From contig NZ_JBBKBA010000002.1 in assembly GCF_038404985.1 (NCBI RefSeq), positions 124,001 to 188,000 of the forward strand: a stretch of 64,000 nt of DNA, written 5' to 3'. Below are positions 19,390 to 29,939 of this stretch, one piece after another (positions within the stretch are counted from its first letter, which is position 1; each line of letters begins with the position of its first letter). The translations under genes were made by a program, and so were the position numbers. The notes beneath the pieces are model-generated. The model did not search any database. It was not told the DNA's origin and saw only the letters and a list, made by a program, of their open reading frames with translations. This DNA is from Ferrovibrio sp. MS7. GTDB lineage: Bacteria; Pseudomonadota; Alphaproteobacteria; Ferrovibrionales; Ferrovibrionaceae.

Positions 19390-19413
19390 ATCCTGTTTCA
19401 CGTGAAACAGGAT
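19390..19413. other. parS centromere site 2 in a 24-bp perfect palindrome
   Basis: A second exact TGTTTCACGTGAAACA (19394-19409) is extended by ATCC and GGAT into a 24-bp perfect palindrome. Its centre is 34 bp from that of site 1. It also lies 13 nt past the ubiG stop, but has no T-run, so parS explains it better than a terminator. Confidence 0.88.
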
Positions 19414-19426
19414 GGGAACACTATTT

Positions 19427-20185
19427 TTAGCGTTTCACCGCCACCATGAGGTAGTTCACATCGGTATCGCGGCTTATTGTCCAGCGTTCCGACAGAGGCG
19501 CATAGCTGGCGCCGGCGACCTGGGTGACGCTGAGCGAGGCATCGCGCAGCAGCTTGGCCAGCTCATGAGGTTTTAGGAATTTTTTCCAATCATGGGTGCC
19601 GGCAGGCAGCCAGCGCAGGATATATTCGGCGCCGACGATGGCGAGCGCATAGGCCTTGGGGGTGCGGTTCAGCGTCGCCGCGACCAATATCCCGCCCGGA
19701 TACCCGGCAGATGGGGGCTTCAGCATCTGGCCGAGTGCACGGCAGAAACCCGCCGGATCGGCGACATGTTCCACGACTTCCAAGGCCATGATGACATCGA
19801 AGCGCTCGCCCGCCGCCACCAGTTCCTCGGCTGCCGTGCAGCGGTAATCGATTTCCAGGCCGGATTCGGCGGCATGATGCCGGGCAACGCCGATATTCTT
19901 TTCCGAGGCATCAACGCCGATCACGCTGGCACCCAGCCGGGCCATGGGTTCCGAGACCAGGCCGCCGCCGCAGCCGATATCCAGCAGCCGCAGGCCGGCA
20001 AGCGGTGAGTCGCTGAGGGGATCGCGGCCGAAATGCCCGGCCACCGCATCGCGCACGAAGCCAAGCCGCACCGGATTGAACTTGTGCAGCGGGCGGAAAC
20101 TTCCCACTGGATTCCACCACTCGGCAGAAAGCGCGGAAAACCGCTCTATTTCGGCTGGATCGACACTGGCGGCCTGGACACTCAT
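19427..20185 (-). CDS. ubiG: Ubiquinone biosynthesis O-methyltransferase UbiG
   Basis: A 252-residue class I methyltransferase with the UbiG signature: FSALSAEWWNPVGSFRPLHK at the N terminus, SAM motif LLDIGCGGGLVSEPMARLGA, and LEVVEHVADPAGF. It performs the two O-methylations of ubiquinone synthesis on the cytoplasmic side of the membrane. The start at 20185 (MSVQAAS) gives the family length; the longer frame adds a basic, unrelated leader. It is divergent from lysC. Confidence 0.95.
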   Translation of the reverse strand: MSVQAASVDPAEIERFSALSAEWWNPVGSFRPLHKFNPVRLGFVRDAVAGHFGRDPLSDSPLAGLRLLDIGCGGGLVSEPMARLGASVIGVDASEKNIGVARHHAAESGLEIDYRCTAAEELVAAGERFDVIMALEVVEHVADPAGFCRALGQMLKPPSAGYPGGILVAATLNRTPKAYALAIVGAEYILRWLPAGTHDWKKFLKPHELAKLLRDASLSVTQVAGASYAPLSERWTISRDTDVNYLMVAVKR

Positions 20186-20370
20186 GCTGGCAACTTTATC
20201 TCGCCTCTCGGCTTGCTTAAACAGACGGCGCAAGCGTATTAATACGCGCCTTTTTCCGGCCCCTTCCCGTCTCCGTTTACGCTGCCCTTTCAGGGGCTTC
20301 GGCGCGGCGGCGGACGGGCCAGCCGGTGGGAGGGGAAGTCTATAACGGAACAAGACACGGGACGAGCCGC

Positions 20371-21591
20371 ATGGCGCGCTTGGTGATGAAATTCGGCGGC
20401 ACTTCGGTCGGCTCGGTGGAGCGGATCAAGAATGTCGCGCAAAAGGTGAAGCGCGAAGTCGAGGCCGGCCACCAGGTCGCGGTGGTGGTCTCCGCCATGT
20501 CGGGCGAAACCAACAAGCTGGTCGATCTGTGCAAAGCCATCGACCCGGTGCATGACCAGCGCGAATACGACGTGGTGGTGGCTTCCGGCGAGCAGGTGAC
20601 GACCGGCCTCTTGAGCATCGCGCTGCAGGCGGTGGGCGTGAAGGCGCGCTCCTGGCAGGGCTGGCAGATTCCGATCCGCACCAATGCCATGCATGGCCGG
20701 GCGCGCATCGAGAGCATCGAGGGCGAGCGCCTGCTGGCCGATATGGCCGGCGGCACCGTGGCCGTGGTGGCCGGTTTCCAGGGCATGGGCCCGGAAGACC
20801 GCATCGCCACCCTGGGCCGGGGCGGCTCGGATACCTCGGCGGTGGCGCTGGCCGCCGCTTTGCAGGCCGACCGCTGCGATATCTATACCGACGTGGACGG
20901 GGTCTATACCGCCGATCCGCGCATCGTGAAAAAAGCGCGCAAACTCGATAAGATCACCTACGAGGAGATGCTGGAGCTGGCGTCGCTGGGCGCCAAGGTG
21001 CTGCAGACCCGCTCGGTCGAGATGGCGATGAACCATCGGGTACGCACGCAGGTTCTGTCGAGCTTTGCCGATCAGCCCGGCACGCTCGTTGTGGATGAGG
21101 AAGAGATCGTGGAAAAGCAGATCGTATCGGGCGTCACCTATTCTGCCGACGAGGCCAAGATCACGCTGATCGGCGTGGCCGACCGGCCGGGCATCGCGGC
21201 TTCCATTTTCGGCCCGCTGTCGGATGCCGGCATCAATGTCGACATGATCGTGCAGAACATCTCGGAAGACGGCAAGAAAACCGACATGACCTTCACGCTC
21301 GGCCGTGCCGATCTCGACCGCGCCGTGGCGCAGCTTGAGAAGATGAAGGGCCAGCTCGACTGGGCCAAGCTGGTGCCGGACAAGAACGTGGTGAAGGTGA
21401 GCGTGGTGGGCGTGGGCATGCGCAGCCATGCCGGCGTGGCGCATACGATGTTCAAGGCCCTGGCCGACAAGGGCATCAACATCCAGGCGATCACCACATC
21501 TGAAATCAAGGTCAGCGTGCTGCTCGCCGCCGACTATACGGAACTGGCGGTGCGCTCGCTGCACACCGCTTTCGGTCTCGACGCCGAGTAA
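20371..21591 (+). CDS. lysC: Aspartate kinase
   Basis: A 406-residue monofunctional aspartokinase: KFGGTSVGS at the N terminus, [18 protein letters not shown] and [14 protein letters not shown] in the kinase domain, then two ACT domains (from about residue 265) with [20 protein letters not shown]. It phosphorylates aspartate at the entry to lysine, threonine and methionine synthesis, and the ACT domains give feedback control. The ATG at 20371 begins [10 protein letters not shown], the expected N terminus. Confidence 0.97.
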   Translation: MARLVMKFGGTSVGSVERIKNVAQKVKREVEAGHQVAVVVSAMSGETNKLVDLCKAIDPVHDQREYDVVVASGEQVTTGLLSIALQAVGVKARSWQGWQIPIRTNAMHGRARIESIEGERLLADMAGGTVAVVAGFQGMGPEDRIATLGRGGSDTSAVALAAALQADRCDIYTDVDGVYTADPRIVKKARKLDKITYEEMLELASLGAKVLQTRSVEMAMNHRVRTQVLSSFADQPGTLVVDEEEIVEKQIVSGVTYSADEAKITLIGVADRPGIAASIFGPLSDAGINVDMIVQNISEDGKKTDMTFTLGRADLDRAVAQLEKMKGQLDWAKLVPDKNVVKVSVVGVGMRSHAGVAHTMFKALADKGINIQAITTSEIKVSVLLAADYTELAVRSLHTAFGLDAE

Positions 21592-21690
21592 TATCGCGCC
21601 GAGCCATGCAGGGGGCTAGATGTATTTTGGGGGCGACGCCAGGCCGAGCGGAGTGATCCGGACGGGCGATCAGGACCGGGGAGACCCGGC

Positions 21691-23958
21691 ATGATCGCGC
21701 GCGCTCCATCGCCCGGCCCGCGCGGCCTGCTGCGCCGCCTCCGCGAGATCATGGCGGAGGCCGGCAGCGTCGACGAACGCCTTGCCCGCGTGGTGCGCTC
21801 CATCGCCGCCAACATGGTGGCGGAAGTCTGCTCGGTCTACCTGCTGCGCAACGACGAGCTGGAACTCTACGCCACCGAAGGTCTGAACCCGGAAGCGATC
21901 CACAAGACGCGGCTGAAGGTCGGCGAAGGCCTGGTCGGCGACATTGCCGCCCATGCCCGCCCGCTGGCGCTGGCGGACGCGCAGAACCACCCACAATTCG
22001 CCTACAAGCCGGAAACCGGCGAAGAGATCTACCATTCGCTGCTCGGCGTGCCGCTGCAGCGTGATGCCCGCGTGATCGGCGTGCTGGTGGTGCAGAACAA
22101 GACCCGCACCCAGTATTCTGAAGAGGAAGTCGAAGTCCTCGAAACCATCTCCATGGTGCTGGCCGAGATGGTGGCCTCGGGCCAGCTTATCGGCGCCGAG
22201 GATGTGGCCGCCGTGGCGCGGGCGCCGTCGCTGCCCTTCCGCGCCGATGGTCGCGTGCTTTCGGAAGGTCTCGCCATCGGCCAGGCGGTGCTGCACGAGC
22301 CGCGCATCCAGATCACCAAGACCATCGCCGACGACATTCCGCTGGAAAAGAGCCGACTGGATGCCGCCGTTGCCTCGATGCGAGATCAGGTGAACCAGAT
22401 GCTCGACGCGCCCGACGACGATATCGTCGGAGAGAGCCGCGACGTGCTGGAAACCTACAAGATGTTCGCGCATGACACCGGCTGGCTCGCCAAGCTGCAT
22501 GGCGCGGTGGAATCCGGGCTTACCGCCGAGGCGGCGGTGCTGCGCGTGCAGGGCGACACGCGCCACCGCATGCAGGCGATCACCGATCCCTACCTGCGCG
22601 AACGCCTGGCCGATCTCGACGATCTCGCCAACCGCCTGCTGCTACATCTTTCCGGCAAGACCGCCCGCACGGTGGCGGAAAACCTGCCCGATAACGCCAT
22701 CCTGTTCGCCAAGGCGATGGGCCCGGCCGAACTGCTGGATTATGACCGCCGCCGACTACAGGCGCTGGTGCTGGAGGAGGGCTCGGCGGCGAGCCATGTC
22801 GCCATCGTGGCGCGCGCCCTCGGCATCCCGGTGATCGGCGGCATCGGCGGCGCCATCGCCCGCGTCGAGCCCGGCGATCAGGTGGTGGTGGATGGCGACC
22901 ACGCGCAGATTTTCGTGCGTCCTGGCCCCGATGTGGTGCGCGCCTTCGAGCAGAGCCTGCATCTGCGCCAGGCGCGATTGGCGAAATACGCCGCGCAGCG
23001 CGACGAGCCGCCGATCACCCGCGACGGCAAGCGCATCGCGCTGCTGGTCAATGCCGGCCTGCTGATCGATCTGGCGCATCTGGACGAGACCAATGCCGAT
23101 GGCATCGGCCTCTACCGTACCGAATTGCAGTTCCTGGTGCGCCCGACCATGCCGAAGGCCGATGCGCAGCAGCAGATTTACCGCCGCGTGATCGAGCATG
23201 CCGGCGAACGCCCGGTGGTGTTCCGCACGCTCGATGTCGGCGGCGACAAGGTGCTACCCTATCTCGCCAAGCACCCGGAAGAAAACCCGGCCATGGGTTG
23301 GCGTGCCATCCGCATTTCGCTGGACCGTCCGGCTTTGCTGAAAGTGCAGCTCCGCGCCATGCTGCAGGCAGCGGAAGGCCATGTGCTGCATGTGATGTTC
23401 CCGATGATCGCCGAGGTGGACGAGTTCCGCCGCGCGCGCAAGATGCTGGACCGCGAGGTGGCGCGGCTGAAGGCGCTGAAGCGGCCGATGCCGCGCGATG
23501 TGAAGGTCGGCACCATGCTGGAAGTGCCGGCTTTGGCCTGGCAGTTGCCGGCCCTGCTGCCGCTGGTCGATTTCGTCTCGGTCGGTTCCAACGATCTGAT
23601 GCAGTTCCTGTTCGCCACCGACCGCGGCAATCCGCGCATGGTGGATCGCTACGATCCGTTGAGCCCGAGCATGGTCAGCTTCCTGCGCTGGGTGGTGCAG
23701 CAATGCAAAACGTATGAGAAGCCGCTCACCATGTGCGGCGAGATGGGCAGCCGGCCTTTGGAAGCAATGGCGCTGCTCGGTCTTGGCTTCGAACGCCTCT
23801 CCATGCCAGCCAATGCGATTGGCCCGGTGAAGGAAATGCTCCGTAGCCTGGATGTTCTCTCGCTTGCGGAATTTTTGGAGGGCCTCTACTATCTCCCCGA
23901 CCACAGCCTGCGTGCACGATTAGAAGAATTTGCGCGCGAAAACGGTGTGATAGTTTAA
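21691..23958 (+). CDS. ptsP: Phosphoenolpyruvate-protein phosphotransferase PtsP (EI-Ntr)
   Basis: A 755-residue nitrogen-PTS enzyme I. Residues about 20-165 form a GAF domain; the phospho-histidine is H369 in GSAASHVAIVARALGIPVIG; the C-terminal PEP-binding barrel has RTLDVGGDKVLPYL, VGSNDLMQFLFATDRGNPRM and LTMCGEMGSRP with the active cysteine. It moves phosphate from PEP to NPr and EIIA-Ntr, linking carbon and nitrogen status. It lies 99 nt below lysC, an association seen in many alphaproteobacteria. Confidence 0.96.
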   Translation: MIARAPSPGPRGLLRRLREIMAEAGSVDERLARVVRSIAANMVAEVCSVYLLRNDELELYATEGLNPEAIHKTRLKVGEGLVGDIAAHARPLALADAQNHPQFAYKPETGEEIYHSLLGVPLQRDARVIGVLVVQNKTRTQYSEEEVEVLETISMVLAEMVASGQLIGAEDVAAVARAPSLPFRADGRVLSEGLAIGQAVLHEPRIQITKTIADDIPLEKSRLDAAVASMRDQVNQMLDAPDDDIVGESRDVLETYKMFAHDTGWLAKLHGAVESGLTAEAAVLRVQGDTRHRMQAITDPYLRERLADLDDLANRLLLHLSGKTARTVAENLPDNAILFAKAMGPAELLDYDRRRLQALVLEEGSAASHVAIVARALGIPVIGGIGGAIARVEPGDQVVVDGDHAQIFVRPGPDVVRAFEQSLHLRQARLAKYAAQRDEPPITRDGKRIALLVNAGLLIDLAHLDETNADGIGLYRTELQFLVRPTMPKADAQQQIYRRVIEHAGERPVVFRTLDVGGDKVLPYLAKHPEENPAMGWRAIRISLDRPALLKVQLRAMLQAAEGHVLHVMFPMIAEVDEFRRARKMLDREVARLKALKRPMPRDVKVGTMLEVPALAWQLPALLPLVDFVSVGSNDLMQFLFATDRGNPRMVDRYDPLSPSMVSFLRWVVQQCKTYEKPLTMCGEMGSRPLEAMALLGLGFERLSMPANAIGPVKEMLRSLDVLSLAEFLEGLYYLPDHSLRARLEEFARENGVIV

Positions 23959-24090
23959 ATAATCCGCCCCGCTATTGGCAGTTGTGAATCGAGCCGAAAG
24001 TTTTCTTTTCGTTCGATTGAGTCGGGCCGTTTCACTGAAATCGGGCCACTTGCCGAAGCATGGCGCTGTAGAGTTAGGCGGTAGAGTTCA

Positions 24091-25212
24091 GTGTTGCGCA
24101 AGGGGATCAAGCCGGTCATGAGCGCAGAAGCCGGAGACAAGCCGGCCGCTTCTATCGCTGGGCCCTACGAGGGCGTCGGCCACAGCCTGAAGATCGTGCG
24201 CGAGCGACAGGGATTGTCACTCGTCGATGTAGCCGCGCGCACCCGCATCCGTCGCCAGCATCTTGATGCCATCGAAGGTGGCCGCTTCACCGAACTGCCC
24301 GGCCCGATCTATATCACCGGCTTCCTGCGCACCTATGCCGAAACGCTCGGCCTCGAGCCTGAGCAGGTGGTGCAGAATTTCCAGTCCGAAAGCGATATCG
24401 CGCGCCAGCGCAAGGAACTGGTTTTTCCAATGCCGCGCCCGGAACAGCGCACCCCGCGCCTGCTGCTGGTGCTGCTGGCCCTGGCTGTCGCCGCCGGCGC
24501 CTATGCGGTGTGGTATCGCTATCAGGAAACCTTCCGCAGCGGCGCCGAATTGGTGAAGGCGGTGCCCGGCCGCCTGGCCGATCTGGTGCCGCCGCCGACA
24601 CCGATCATGGCGGCGCCGCGTCCGGCCATGCCGCCGGTGGCCCCGATCGACGCGCCCCCGACGACATCATCCAGCCCAACGGCGCCTGCCGCCACCGCGC
24701 AGCCTGCTGCCGTGGCTTCCGTCGCGCCGCTGCCTGTGCCGCCCCCCAAATCGCCGGCACCGGCAACCTCTCAACCCATGCCCTCGTCGCAGCCAGCAGC
24801 CGCCGCAACCGTGCCGCCTGCGCCACCGGTTCCGCCTGTTGCGGCCCCCGCCCCTGTGGTGGCCGCCACGAGCCCAACTCCGGCAACAGCCCCGGCCACG
24901 CCGCCTGCTACAGGCGCCAGCACCATACGGTTCGGCAGCGATCCTGGCCGCGTGGTGATCCGGGCCGAAGCGCAAAGCTGGGTGCAGGTGCGCGGGCCGA
25001 ATAACGAGCCGCTGTTTACCCGGCTGATGGCGCCGGGCGAAACCTATGCCGTGCCGGGCCGCGAGGGCCTGACGCTGGCCACCGGGAATGCAGGCGGCAT
25101 CCTGTTGACGCTGGATGGCAAAGCCCTGCCGCGCTTAGGGGATACCGGCGAGGTGAAACGCGGCGTAACCCTGGATGCGGACGGCCTGAAAACCGCCCTG
25201 AAAGTCGAGTAG
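24091..25212 (+). CDS. RodZ-like helix-turn-helix membrane protein
   Basis: A 373-residue protein with a cytoplasmic HTH_25 domain (GHSLKIVRERQGLSLVDVAA, then YITGFLRTYAETLGLEPEQV), one transmembrane helix (RLLLVLLALAVAAGAYAVWY, about residues 122-141), a long Pro/Ala-rich periplasmic linker and a C-terminal DUF4115 domain. RodZ-type proteins link MreB to the cell-wall elongation machinery. The start is GTG 24091 or ATG 24118 (nine codons later, behind AGGGG); the HTH is unaffected. It precedes ispG, as rodZ does in many proteobacteria. Confidence 0.85.
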   Translation: MLRKGIKPVMSAEAGDKPAASIAGPYEGVGHSLKIVRERQGLSLVDVAARTRIRRQHLDAIEGGRFTELPGPIYITGFLRTYAETLGLEPEQVVQNFQSESDIARQRKELVFPMPRPEQRTPRLLLVLLALAVAAGAYAVWYRYQETFRSGAELVKAVPGRLADLVPPPTPIMAAPRPAMPPVAPIDAPPTTSSSPTAPAATAQPAAVASVAPLPVPPPKSPAPATSQPMPSSQPAAAATVPPAPPVPPVAAPAPVVAATSPTPATAPATPPATGASTIRFGSDPGRVVIRAEAQSWVQVRGPNNEPLFTRLMAPGETYAVPGREGLTLATGNAGGILLTLDGKALPRLGDTGEVKRGVTLDADGLKTALKVE

Positions 25213-25257
25213 GCGCTCTTGCGAGCGGCGCCCAAAGGCGCCATCTTACGCCCCATT

Positions 25258-26391
25258 ATGAGCATCCGCCCCTATCGCGATATCCAGCGGCGCAAGTCGC
25301 GGCAGATTTTCGTCGGCAAGGTGCCGGTGGGCGGCGACGCGCCGATCACCGTGCAGACCATGACGAACACGCTGACCAGCGACGTCAAGGCGACGGTGGA
25401 ACAGATCCGACGCTGCGAGGAAGCCGGCGCCGATATCGTGCGCGTCTCCTGCCCCGACGAAGCCTCGACGGCGGCGCTGAAGGAGATCGTGCGCCAGGCC
25501 CGGGTGCCGATCGTCGCCGACATCCATTTCCACTACAAGCGCGCTATCGAGGCGGCCGAAGCCGGCGCCGCCTGCCTGCGCATCAATCCGGGCAATATCG
25601 GCTCGGCCGAGCGCGTGCGCGAAGTGGTGAAGGCTGCCAAGGACCACGGCTGCTCCATGCGCATCGGCGTCAATGCCGGCTCGCTGGAAAAGCACCTGCT
25701 GGAAAAGTATGGCGAGCCCTGCCCGGAAGCCATGGTGGAAAGCGCCATGGACCATGCGCGCATCCTGGAAGACCATGACTTCCGCGAATTCAAGATCAGC
25801 GTGAAGGCAAGCGACGTGTTCCTCGCTGTCGCCGCCTATCAGGGCCTGGCGGAAGCCTGCGACTATCCGCTGCATATTGGCATCACCGAGGCCGGCGGCC
25901 AGCGTATCGGCACGGTGAAATCCTCCATCGGGCTGGGCATGCTGCTGTGGTCCGGCATCGGCGACACGCTGCGCGTTTCGCTCTCGGCGGCGCCGGAGGA
26001 AGAGGTCAAGGTCGGCTTCGACATGCTGAAGTCGATGAACCTGCGTCATCGCGGCGTCAACGTCATCTCCTGCCCGTCCTGCGCGCGGCAGCAATTCGAC
26101 GTCATCAAGACCGTGGAAGTGCTGGAACAGCGCCTGGCGCATATCACCACGCCGATGACCTTGAGCGTGATCGGCTGCGTGGTGAACGGCCCTGGCGAGG
26201 CGCGTGAAACCGATATCGGCTTCACCGGCGGCGGCAAGGGCTCGCATCAGGTCTATCTCGCCGGCCAGCCGGCGCACCGGCTGCAGAACGAAGATATCGT
26301 GCAGCATCTTGTGCGCCTGGTCGAGGCCAAGGCGCGCGAAATAGAGGCCGCGAAGGCCGACAAGGACACGGCCGCCGACGCGGCTGATTAG
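25258..26391 (+). CDS. ispG: 4-hydroxy-3-methylbut-2-en-1-yl diphosphate synthase IspG
   Basis: A 377-residue GcpE protein. The 4Fe-4S ligands lie in [12 protein letters not shown] and [20 protein letters not shown]; the barrel has [20 protein letters not shown]. It converts MEcPP to HMBPP in the non-mevalonate isoprenoid pathway. The ATG at 25258 gives the standard N terminus ([16 protein letters not shown]); an upstream in-frame extension is unlikely. Confidence 0.96.
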   Translation: MSIRPYRDIQRRKSRQIFVGKVPVGGDAPITVQTMTNTLTSDVKATVEQIRRCEEAGADIVRVSCPDEASTAALKEIVRQARVPIVADIHFHYKRAIEAAEAGAACLRINPGNIGSAERVREVVKAAKDHGCSMRIGVNAGSLEKHLLEKYGEPCPEAMVESAMDHARILEDHDFREFKISVKASDVFLAVAAYQGLAEACDYPLHIGITEAGGQRIGTVKSSIGLGMLLWSGIGDTLRVSLSAAPEEEVKVGFDMLKSMNLRHRGVNVISCPSCARQQFDVIKTVEVLEQRLAHITTPMTLSVIGCVVNGPGEARETDIGFTGGGKGSHQVYLAGQPAHRLQNEDIVQHLVRLVEAKAREIEAAKADKDTAADAAD

Positions 26392-26422
26392 CTATCAATC
26401 CGTTTTACCCAAGGAGCGACCC

Positions 26423-27658
26423 GTGGCCCAGTTCCAGCCCGTGCGCGGCACCCATGATCTTCTGCCCGATGACTATGCCCGCTTCCGCAGCGTAGTCGAT
26501 ACCGCGCGGCTCGCGGCCAGCCTCTATGGCTACCGCGAGATGGCGACGCCGATCTTCGAATTCACCGATGTCTTCGCCCGCTCGATGGGCGAGACCTCGG
26601 ATGCCGTGTCGAAGGAGATGTATGCCATCAACGACCGCGGCGGCGAGAATCTGGCGCTGCGCCCGGAATACACCGCCGGCATCTGCCGCGCCTTCATCTC
26701 CAATGGCCTGCAGCAGCATGTGCCGTTCAAGGCTTTCGCCTGGGGCCCGATGTTCCGCTACGAACGGCCGCAGAAGGGCCGCCAGCGCCAGTTCCACCAG
26801 ATCGACGTGGAAGTGATCGGCGCCGCCGAACCGCAGGCCGATGTGGAAGTGATTTCGCTCGGTGCCGATATCCTGCGCCGCCTCGGCATCCTGGATAAAT
26901 GCACCCTGCAGCTCAATACGCTGGGCGACCCGGAAAGCCGCGCCGCCTACCGCGAGGCGCTGGTGGCGTATTTCTCCGTGCACAAGGCCAGCCTGTCGGA
27001 AGACAGCCTGAAGCGGCTGGAGAAGAATCCGCTGCGCATCCTCGACTCCAAGGATGAAGGCGACCGCAAACTGGTGGCCGATGCACCGCTGATCGACAAT
27101 TACCTGACCCAGGCCGCCGGCGATTTCTTCAGCGCCGTGAAGCAGGGCCTGACGCTCGCCGGTGTGCCCTTCGTGGTCGATCCCCGCCTGGTGCGCGGCC
27201 TGGATTACTACACCCACACGGCGTTCGAGTTTGTCACCACGCATCTCGGCGCCCAGGGCGCGGTGATTGCCGGCGGCCGCTATGATGGCCTGATCCAGCA
27301 GCTCGGCGGCCAGCCGACACCCGGCATCGGCTGGGCCGGCGGCATCGAGCGCCTGGTGCTGTTGAGCGATCCGCAGGTGGCGCCCGTCGAAGCCGTTGCC
27401 ATCGTGCCGATTGGCGAACAGGCGGAAGCGGAAGCCGTGAAGCTTGCCGCTGAACTGCGCGCTGCGAATATCGCGGTCGAACTCGGCTACAAGGGCAATG
27501 CCGGCAAACGCATGAAGCGTGCCGACAAGCTCGGTTGCCGCTTCGCCGTGATCTTCGGCGGCGATGAACTGGCCAAGGGTGTGGTGAAGCTGAAGGACCT
27601 CAAGGCCGGCAGCGAGGCGGAAGTGCCGCGCAACGATCTGGCGTCGCGGCTGAAATAA
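26423..27658 (+). CDS. hisS: Histidyl-tRNA synthetase
   Basis: A 411-residue class II synthetase: [33 protein letters not shown] (motif 2 region), [12 protein letters not shown], and a C-terminal anticodon-binding domain ([20 protein letters not shown]). The start is GTG 26423 with AAGGAG upstream. It is followed after 1 nt by prfA, forming hisS-prfA-prmC. Confidence 0.96.
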   Translation: MAQFQPVRGTHDLLPDDYARFRSVVDTARLAASLYGYREMATPIFEFTDVFARSMGETSDAVSKEMYAINDRGGENLALRPEYTAGICRAFISNGLQQHVPFKAFAWGPMFRYERPQKGRQRQFHQIDVEVIGAAEPQADVEVISLGADILRRLGILDKCTLQLNTLGDPESRAAYREALVAYFSVHKASLSEDSLKRLEKNPLRILDSKDEGDRKLVADAPLIDNYLTQAAGDFFSAVKQGLTLAGVPFVVDPRLVRGLDYYTHTAFEFVTTHLGAQGAVIAGGRYDGLIQQLGGQPTPGIGWAGGIERLVLLSDPQVAPVEAVAIVPIGEQAEAEAVKLAAELRAANIAVELGYKGNAGKRMKRADKLGCRFAVIFGGDELAKGVVKLKDLKAGSEAEVPRNDLASRLK

Positions 27659-27659
27659 C

Positions 27660-28745
27660 ATGGATCTCCCTGCCCTGCCCGAGGCGAAGCTCGAGAAGGT
27701 GCTCGAGCGGTTCGACCGGCTGCAATCCGAGATGGCCTCGGGCAGCGCCGGCGAAGCCTTCGTCAAGCTGTCGAAGGAATATGCCGAGCTGGAGCCGCTG
27801 GTGGAGGGTATCCGCCATTGGCAGGCGAAGCGTGCCGAACTCACCGACCTCGCGGCGATGAAGGACGATCCGTCAGCCGATGCCGAGATGCGCGAGCTGG
27901 CGGAAGCCGAGTGGAAGGATGCCCAGGCGGCGATGCCGGAGATCGAGCGCGGCCTGCTGATCCTGCTGCTGCCGAAAGACGCCGCCGACGAAAAGAACGC
28001 GATTCTCGAAGTCCGCGCCGGCACCGGCGGCGATGAGGCGGCCCTGTTCGCCGCCGAGTTGTTCGCCATGTATCGCGGCTATGCGGCGCAGAAGGGCTGG
28101 CGTTTCGAGGTGATGAGTATTGCCGATACCGAACTCGGCGGCGTGCGCGAAGCCGTGGCGGAGATTTCCGGCCGTGGCGTCTATGCACGGCTGAAATTCG
28201 AGAGCGGCGTGCATCGCGTGCAGCGCGTGCCGGCCACGGAAGCCTCCGGCCGCATTCATACCTCGGCGGCCACCGTAGCGGTGTTGCCGGAAGCCGAGGA
28301 TGTGGACATCCACATCAATGAAAGCGACCTGCGCATCGATGTCTACCGCTCCTCGGGTGCCGGCGGCCAGCATGTCAACACCACGGACTCGGCGGTGCGC
28401 ATCACCCATATTCCCACCGGCATCGTGGTGGCGCAGCAGACCGAGCGCAGCCAGCACAAGAACAAGGCGCAGGCGATGAAGCTGCTGCGCGCCAAGCTGT
28501 TCGAGACCGAACGCGAGAAGCTGGCGTCAGCACGTGCCGCCGACCGCAAGGGCCAGGTCGGCTCCGGCGACCGCTCGGAGCGTATCCGCACCTACAATTT
28601 CCCACAGGGGCGCGTCACCGATCACCGCATCAACCTCACGCTCTATAAGATCGACCAGATCATCACCGGCGAGGCGCTGGACGAAGTGATCGAAGCGCTG
28701 GCGGCGGAAGACCAGGCCGGGCGGCTCGCCGCCCTCAACGATTGA
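27660..28745 (+). CDS. prfA: Peptide chain release factor 1
   Basis: A 361-residue class I release factor. The stop-codon recognition tripeptide reads PAT (191-193, [20 protein letters not shown]), matching the RF1 PxT form, so it reads UAA and UAG. The hydrolysis motif GGQ is at 235-237 ([20 protein letters not shown]). Its Gln is methylated by PrmC, whose TTG start overlaps the prfA stop by 4 nt. Confidence 0.97.
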   Translation: MDLPALPEAKLEKVLERFDRLQSEMASGSAGEAFVKLSKEYAELEPLVEGIRHWQAKRAELTDLAAMKDDPSADAEMRELAEAEWKDAQAAMPEIERGLLILLLPKDAADEKNAILEVRAGTGGDEAALFAAELFAMYRGYAAQKGWRFEVMSIADTELGGVREAVAEISGRGVYARLKFESGVHRVQRVPATEASGRIHTSAATVAVLPEAEDVDIHINESDLRIDVYRSSGAGGQHVNTTDSAVRITHIPTGIVVAQQTERSQHKNKAQAMKLLRAKLFETEREKLASARAADRKGQVGSGDRSERIRTYNFPQGRVTDHRINLTLYKIDQIITGEALDEVIEALAAEDQAGRLAALND

Positions 28746-29593
28746 GCAAGATAGATACAGCCCTGCGCCAGGCCACGGCGGCATTGAAAGCCGCTGGCTG
28801 CGACAGCCCGAGGCTGGACGCGGTGCTGTTGCTGGCCGAAGCCACCGGCCTTGCGCCCGACCGCGTGCGCATCGAGACGGATCGCGACATCGCACCCGAG
28901 GCCGAAGCCCGCTTCAAAGCCTTGCTGGTGCGCCGCGCCGCACGCCAGCCAATGGCGCAGATTCTGGGCCGGCGCGAATTCTGGAGCCTGACTTTTCGCG
29001 TCACGCCCGATGTGCTGGACCCGAGACCGGACAGCGAAACCCTGGTTGCCGCCGTGCTCGAGCGCGTGGCCGATCGCCAGGCAAAATTGCGATTGCTGGA
29101 TTTCGGCACCGGCTCGGGCTGCCTGCTGCTGAGCCTGTTGCATGAACTGCGCGAGGCGCACGGCCTTGGCATCGACCAGTCGGAGGCGGCACTGGTCGTG
29201 GCACGCGGCAATGCGGCGAGCCTCGGGCTTGAGGCCCGCGCCACCTTCCAGCTTGGCGACTGGGGCAGCGGCCTCGCAGGAGCTTTTGAGATCGTAATCA
29301 GCAATCCGCCATATATAGGGTCCGGCACGATTGCCGCTCTTGCACCGGAAGTTGCCCGCCATGAACCGCTCAGCGCATTGGATGGCGGGGCCGATGGTCT
29401 TGAGGCCTATCGCCGGCTGATACCCGATGCGGCAAGGCTGCTGGCCCCGGATGGCCTAGTGGCGCTGGAGATCGGCCAGGGCCAGGAAACGGCGGTGGCT
29501 GCCCTGCTGGAACGCGCCGGCTTCGGGGCGGTGGCCATGGCAGCCGACCTCGGCGGCACGATTCGGACCCTGCTGGCGCGCAAGTCCCGATAA
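28742..29593 (+). CDS. prmC: Release-factor glutamine methyltransferase PrmC
   Basis: A 283-residue methyltransferase with [19 protein letters not shown] (motif I) and the substrate-binding NPPY at 188-191 ([20 protein letters not shown]). It methylates the GGQ glutamine of RF1 and RF2. The start is a TTG inside the prfA stop (TTGA), so its synthesis should depend on prfA translation. Confidence 0.95.
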   Translation: MSKIDTALRQATAALKAAGCDSPRLDAVLLLAEATGLAPDRVRIETDRDIAPEAEARFKALLVRRAARQPMAQILGRREFWSLTFRVTPDVLDPRPDSETLVAAVLERVADRQAKLRLLDFGTGSGCLLLSLLHELREAHGLGIDQSEAALVVARGNAASLGLEARATFQLGDWGSGLAGAFEIVISNPPYIGSGTIAALAPEVARHEPLSALDGGADGLEAYRRLIPDAARLLAPDGLVALEIGQGQETAVAALLERAGFGAVAMAADLGGTIRTLLARKSR

Positions 29594-29939
29594 AAAAGCC
29601 CAATTTGGCTATTGGCAGGCTGCCCATAGCCGCTTATCTTGGGGCGCAGGGGTGGTGCTGCCCCCCGGGAATGATCCTTCGACATGAACCAGCGTACTGG
29701 TATCAGCCGGCCAATTGGCTAAGCCAAGGGCCGGTCGGAGAAGGGCCGATAATCTCGGCAGCGCCACCGCTCTCTCGATACAGACTCCTAAGGCCTGACC
29801 CGCCCTGGTATCGAAGCCCCGCCGGGAATCCGCGCCTGACCGCGCGGCTGGCGGATGTATCGAAAGGCCGACCATGCCGCCAATGCGGCCTGGCTGCCCA
29901 AGCAGCAACGCCCTATGCGATCCAGAGCGAGATGATCCT
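29594..29939 (+). other. 346-nt non-coding leader of the DUF4167 gene
   Basis: No convincing gene on either strand. The sequence is rich in local pairing. The clearest hairpin is 29706-29735: a 7-bp outer stem closed by a G-T pair (GCCGGCC with GGCCGGT), a small internal loop, a 5-bp inner stem (TTGGC with GCCAA) and a TAA loop. No T-run follows it. A structured 5' leader or a small RNA is possible; I cannot assign a family. Confidence 0.4.

Noticed and set aside
19390-19413. Terminator of ubiG
   Set aside because: The palindrome has no T-run and contains the exact parS sequence, which also occurs alone 34 bp away.
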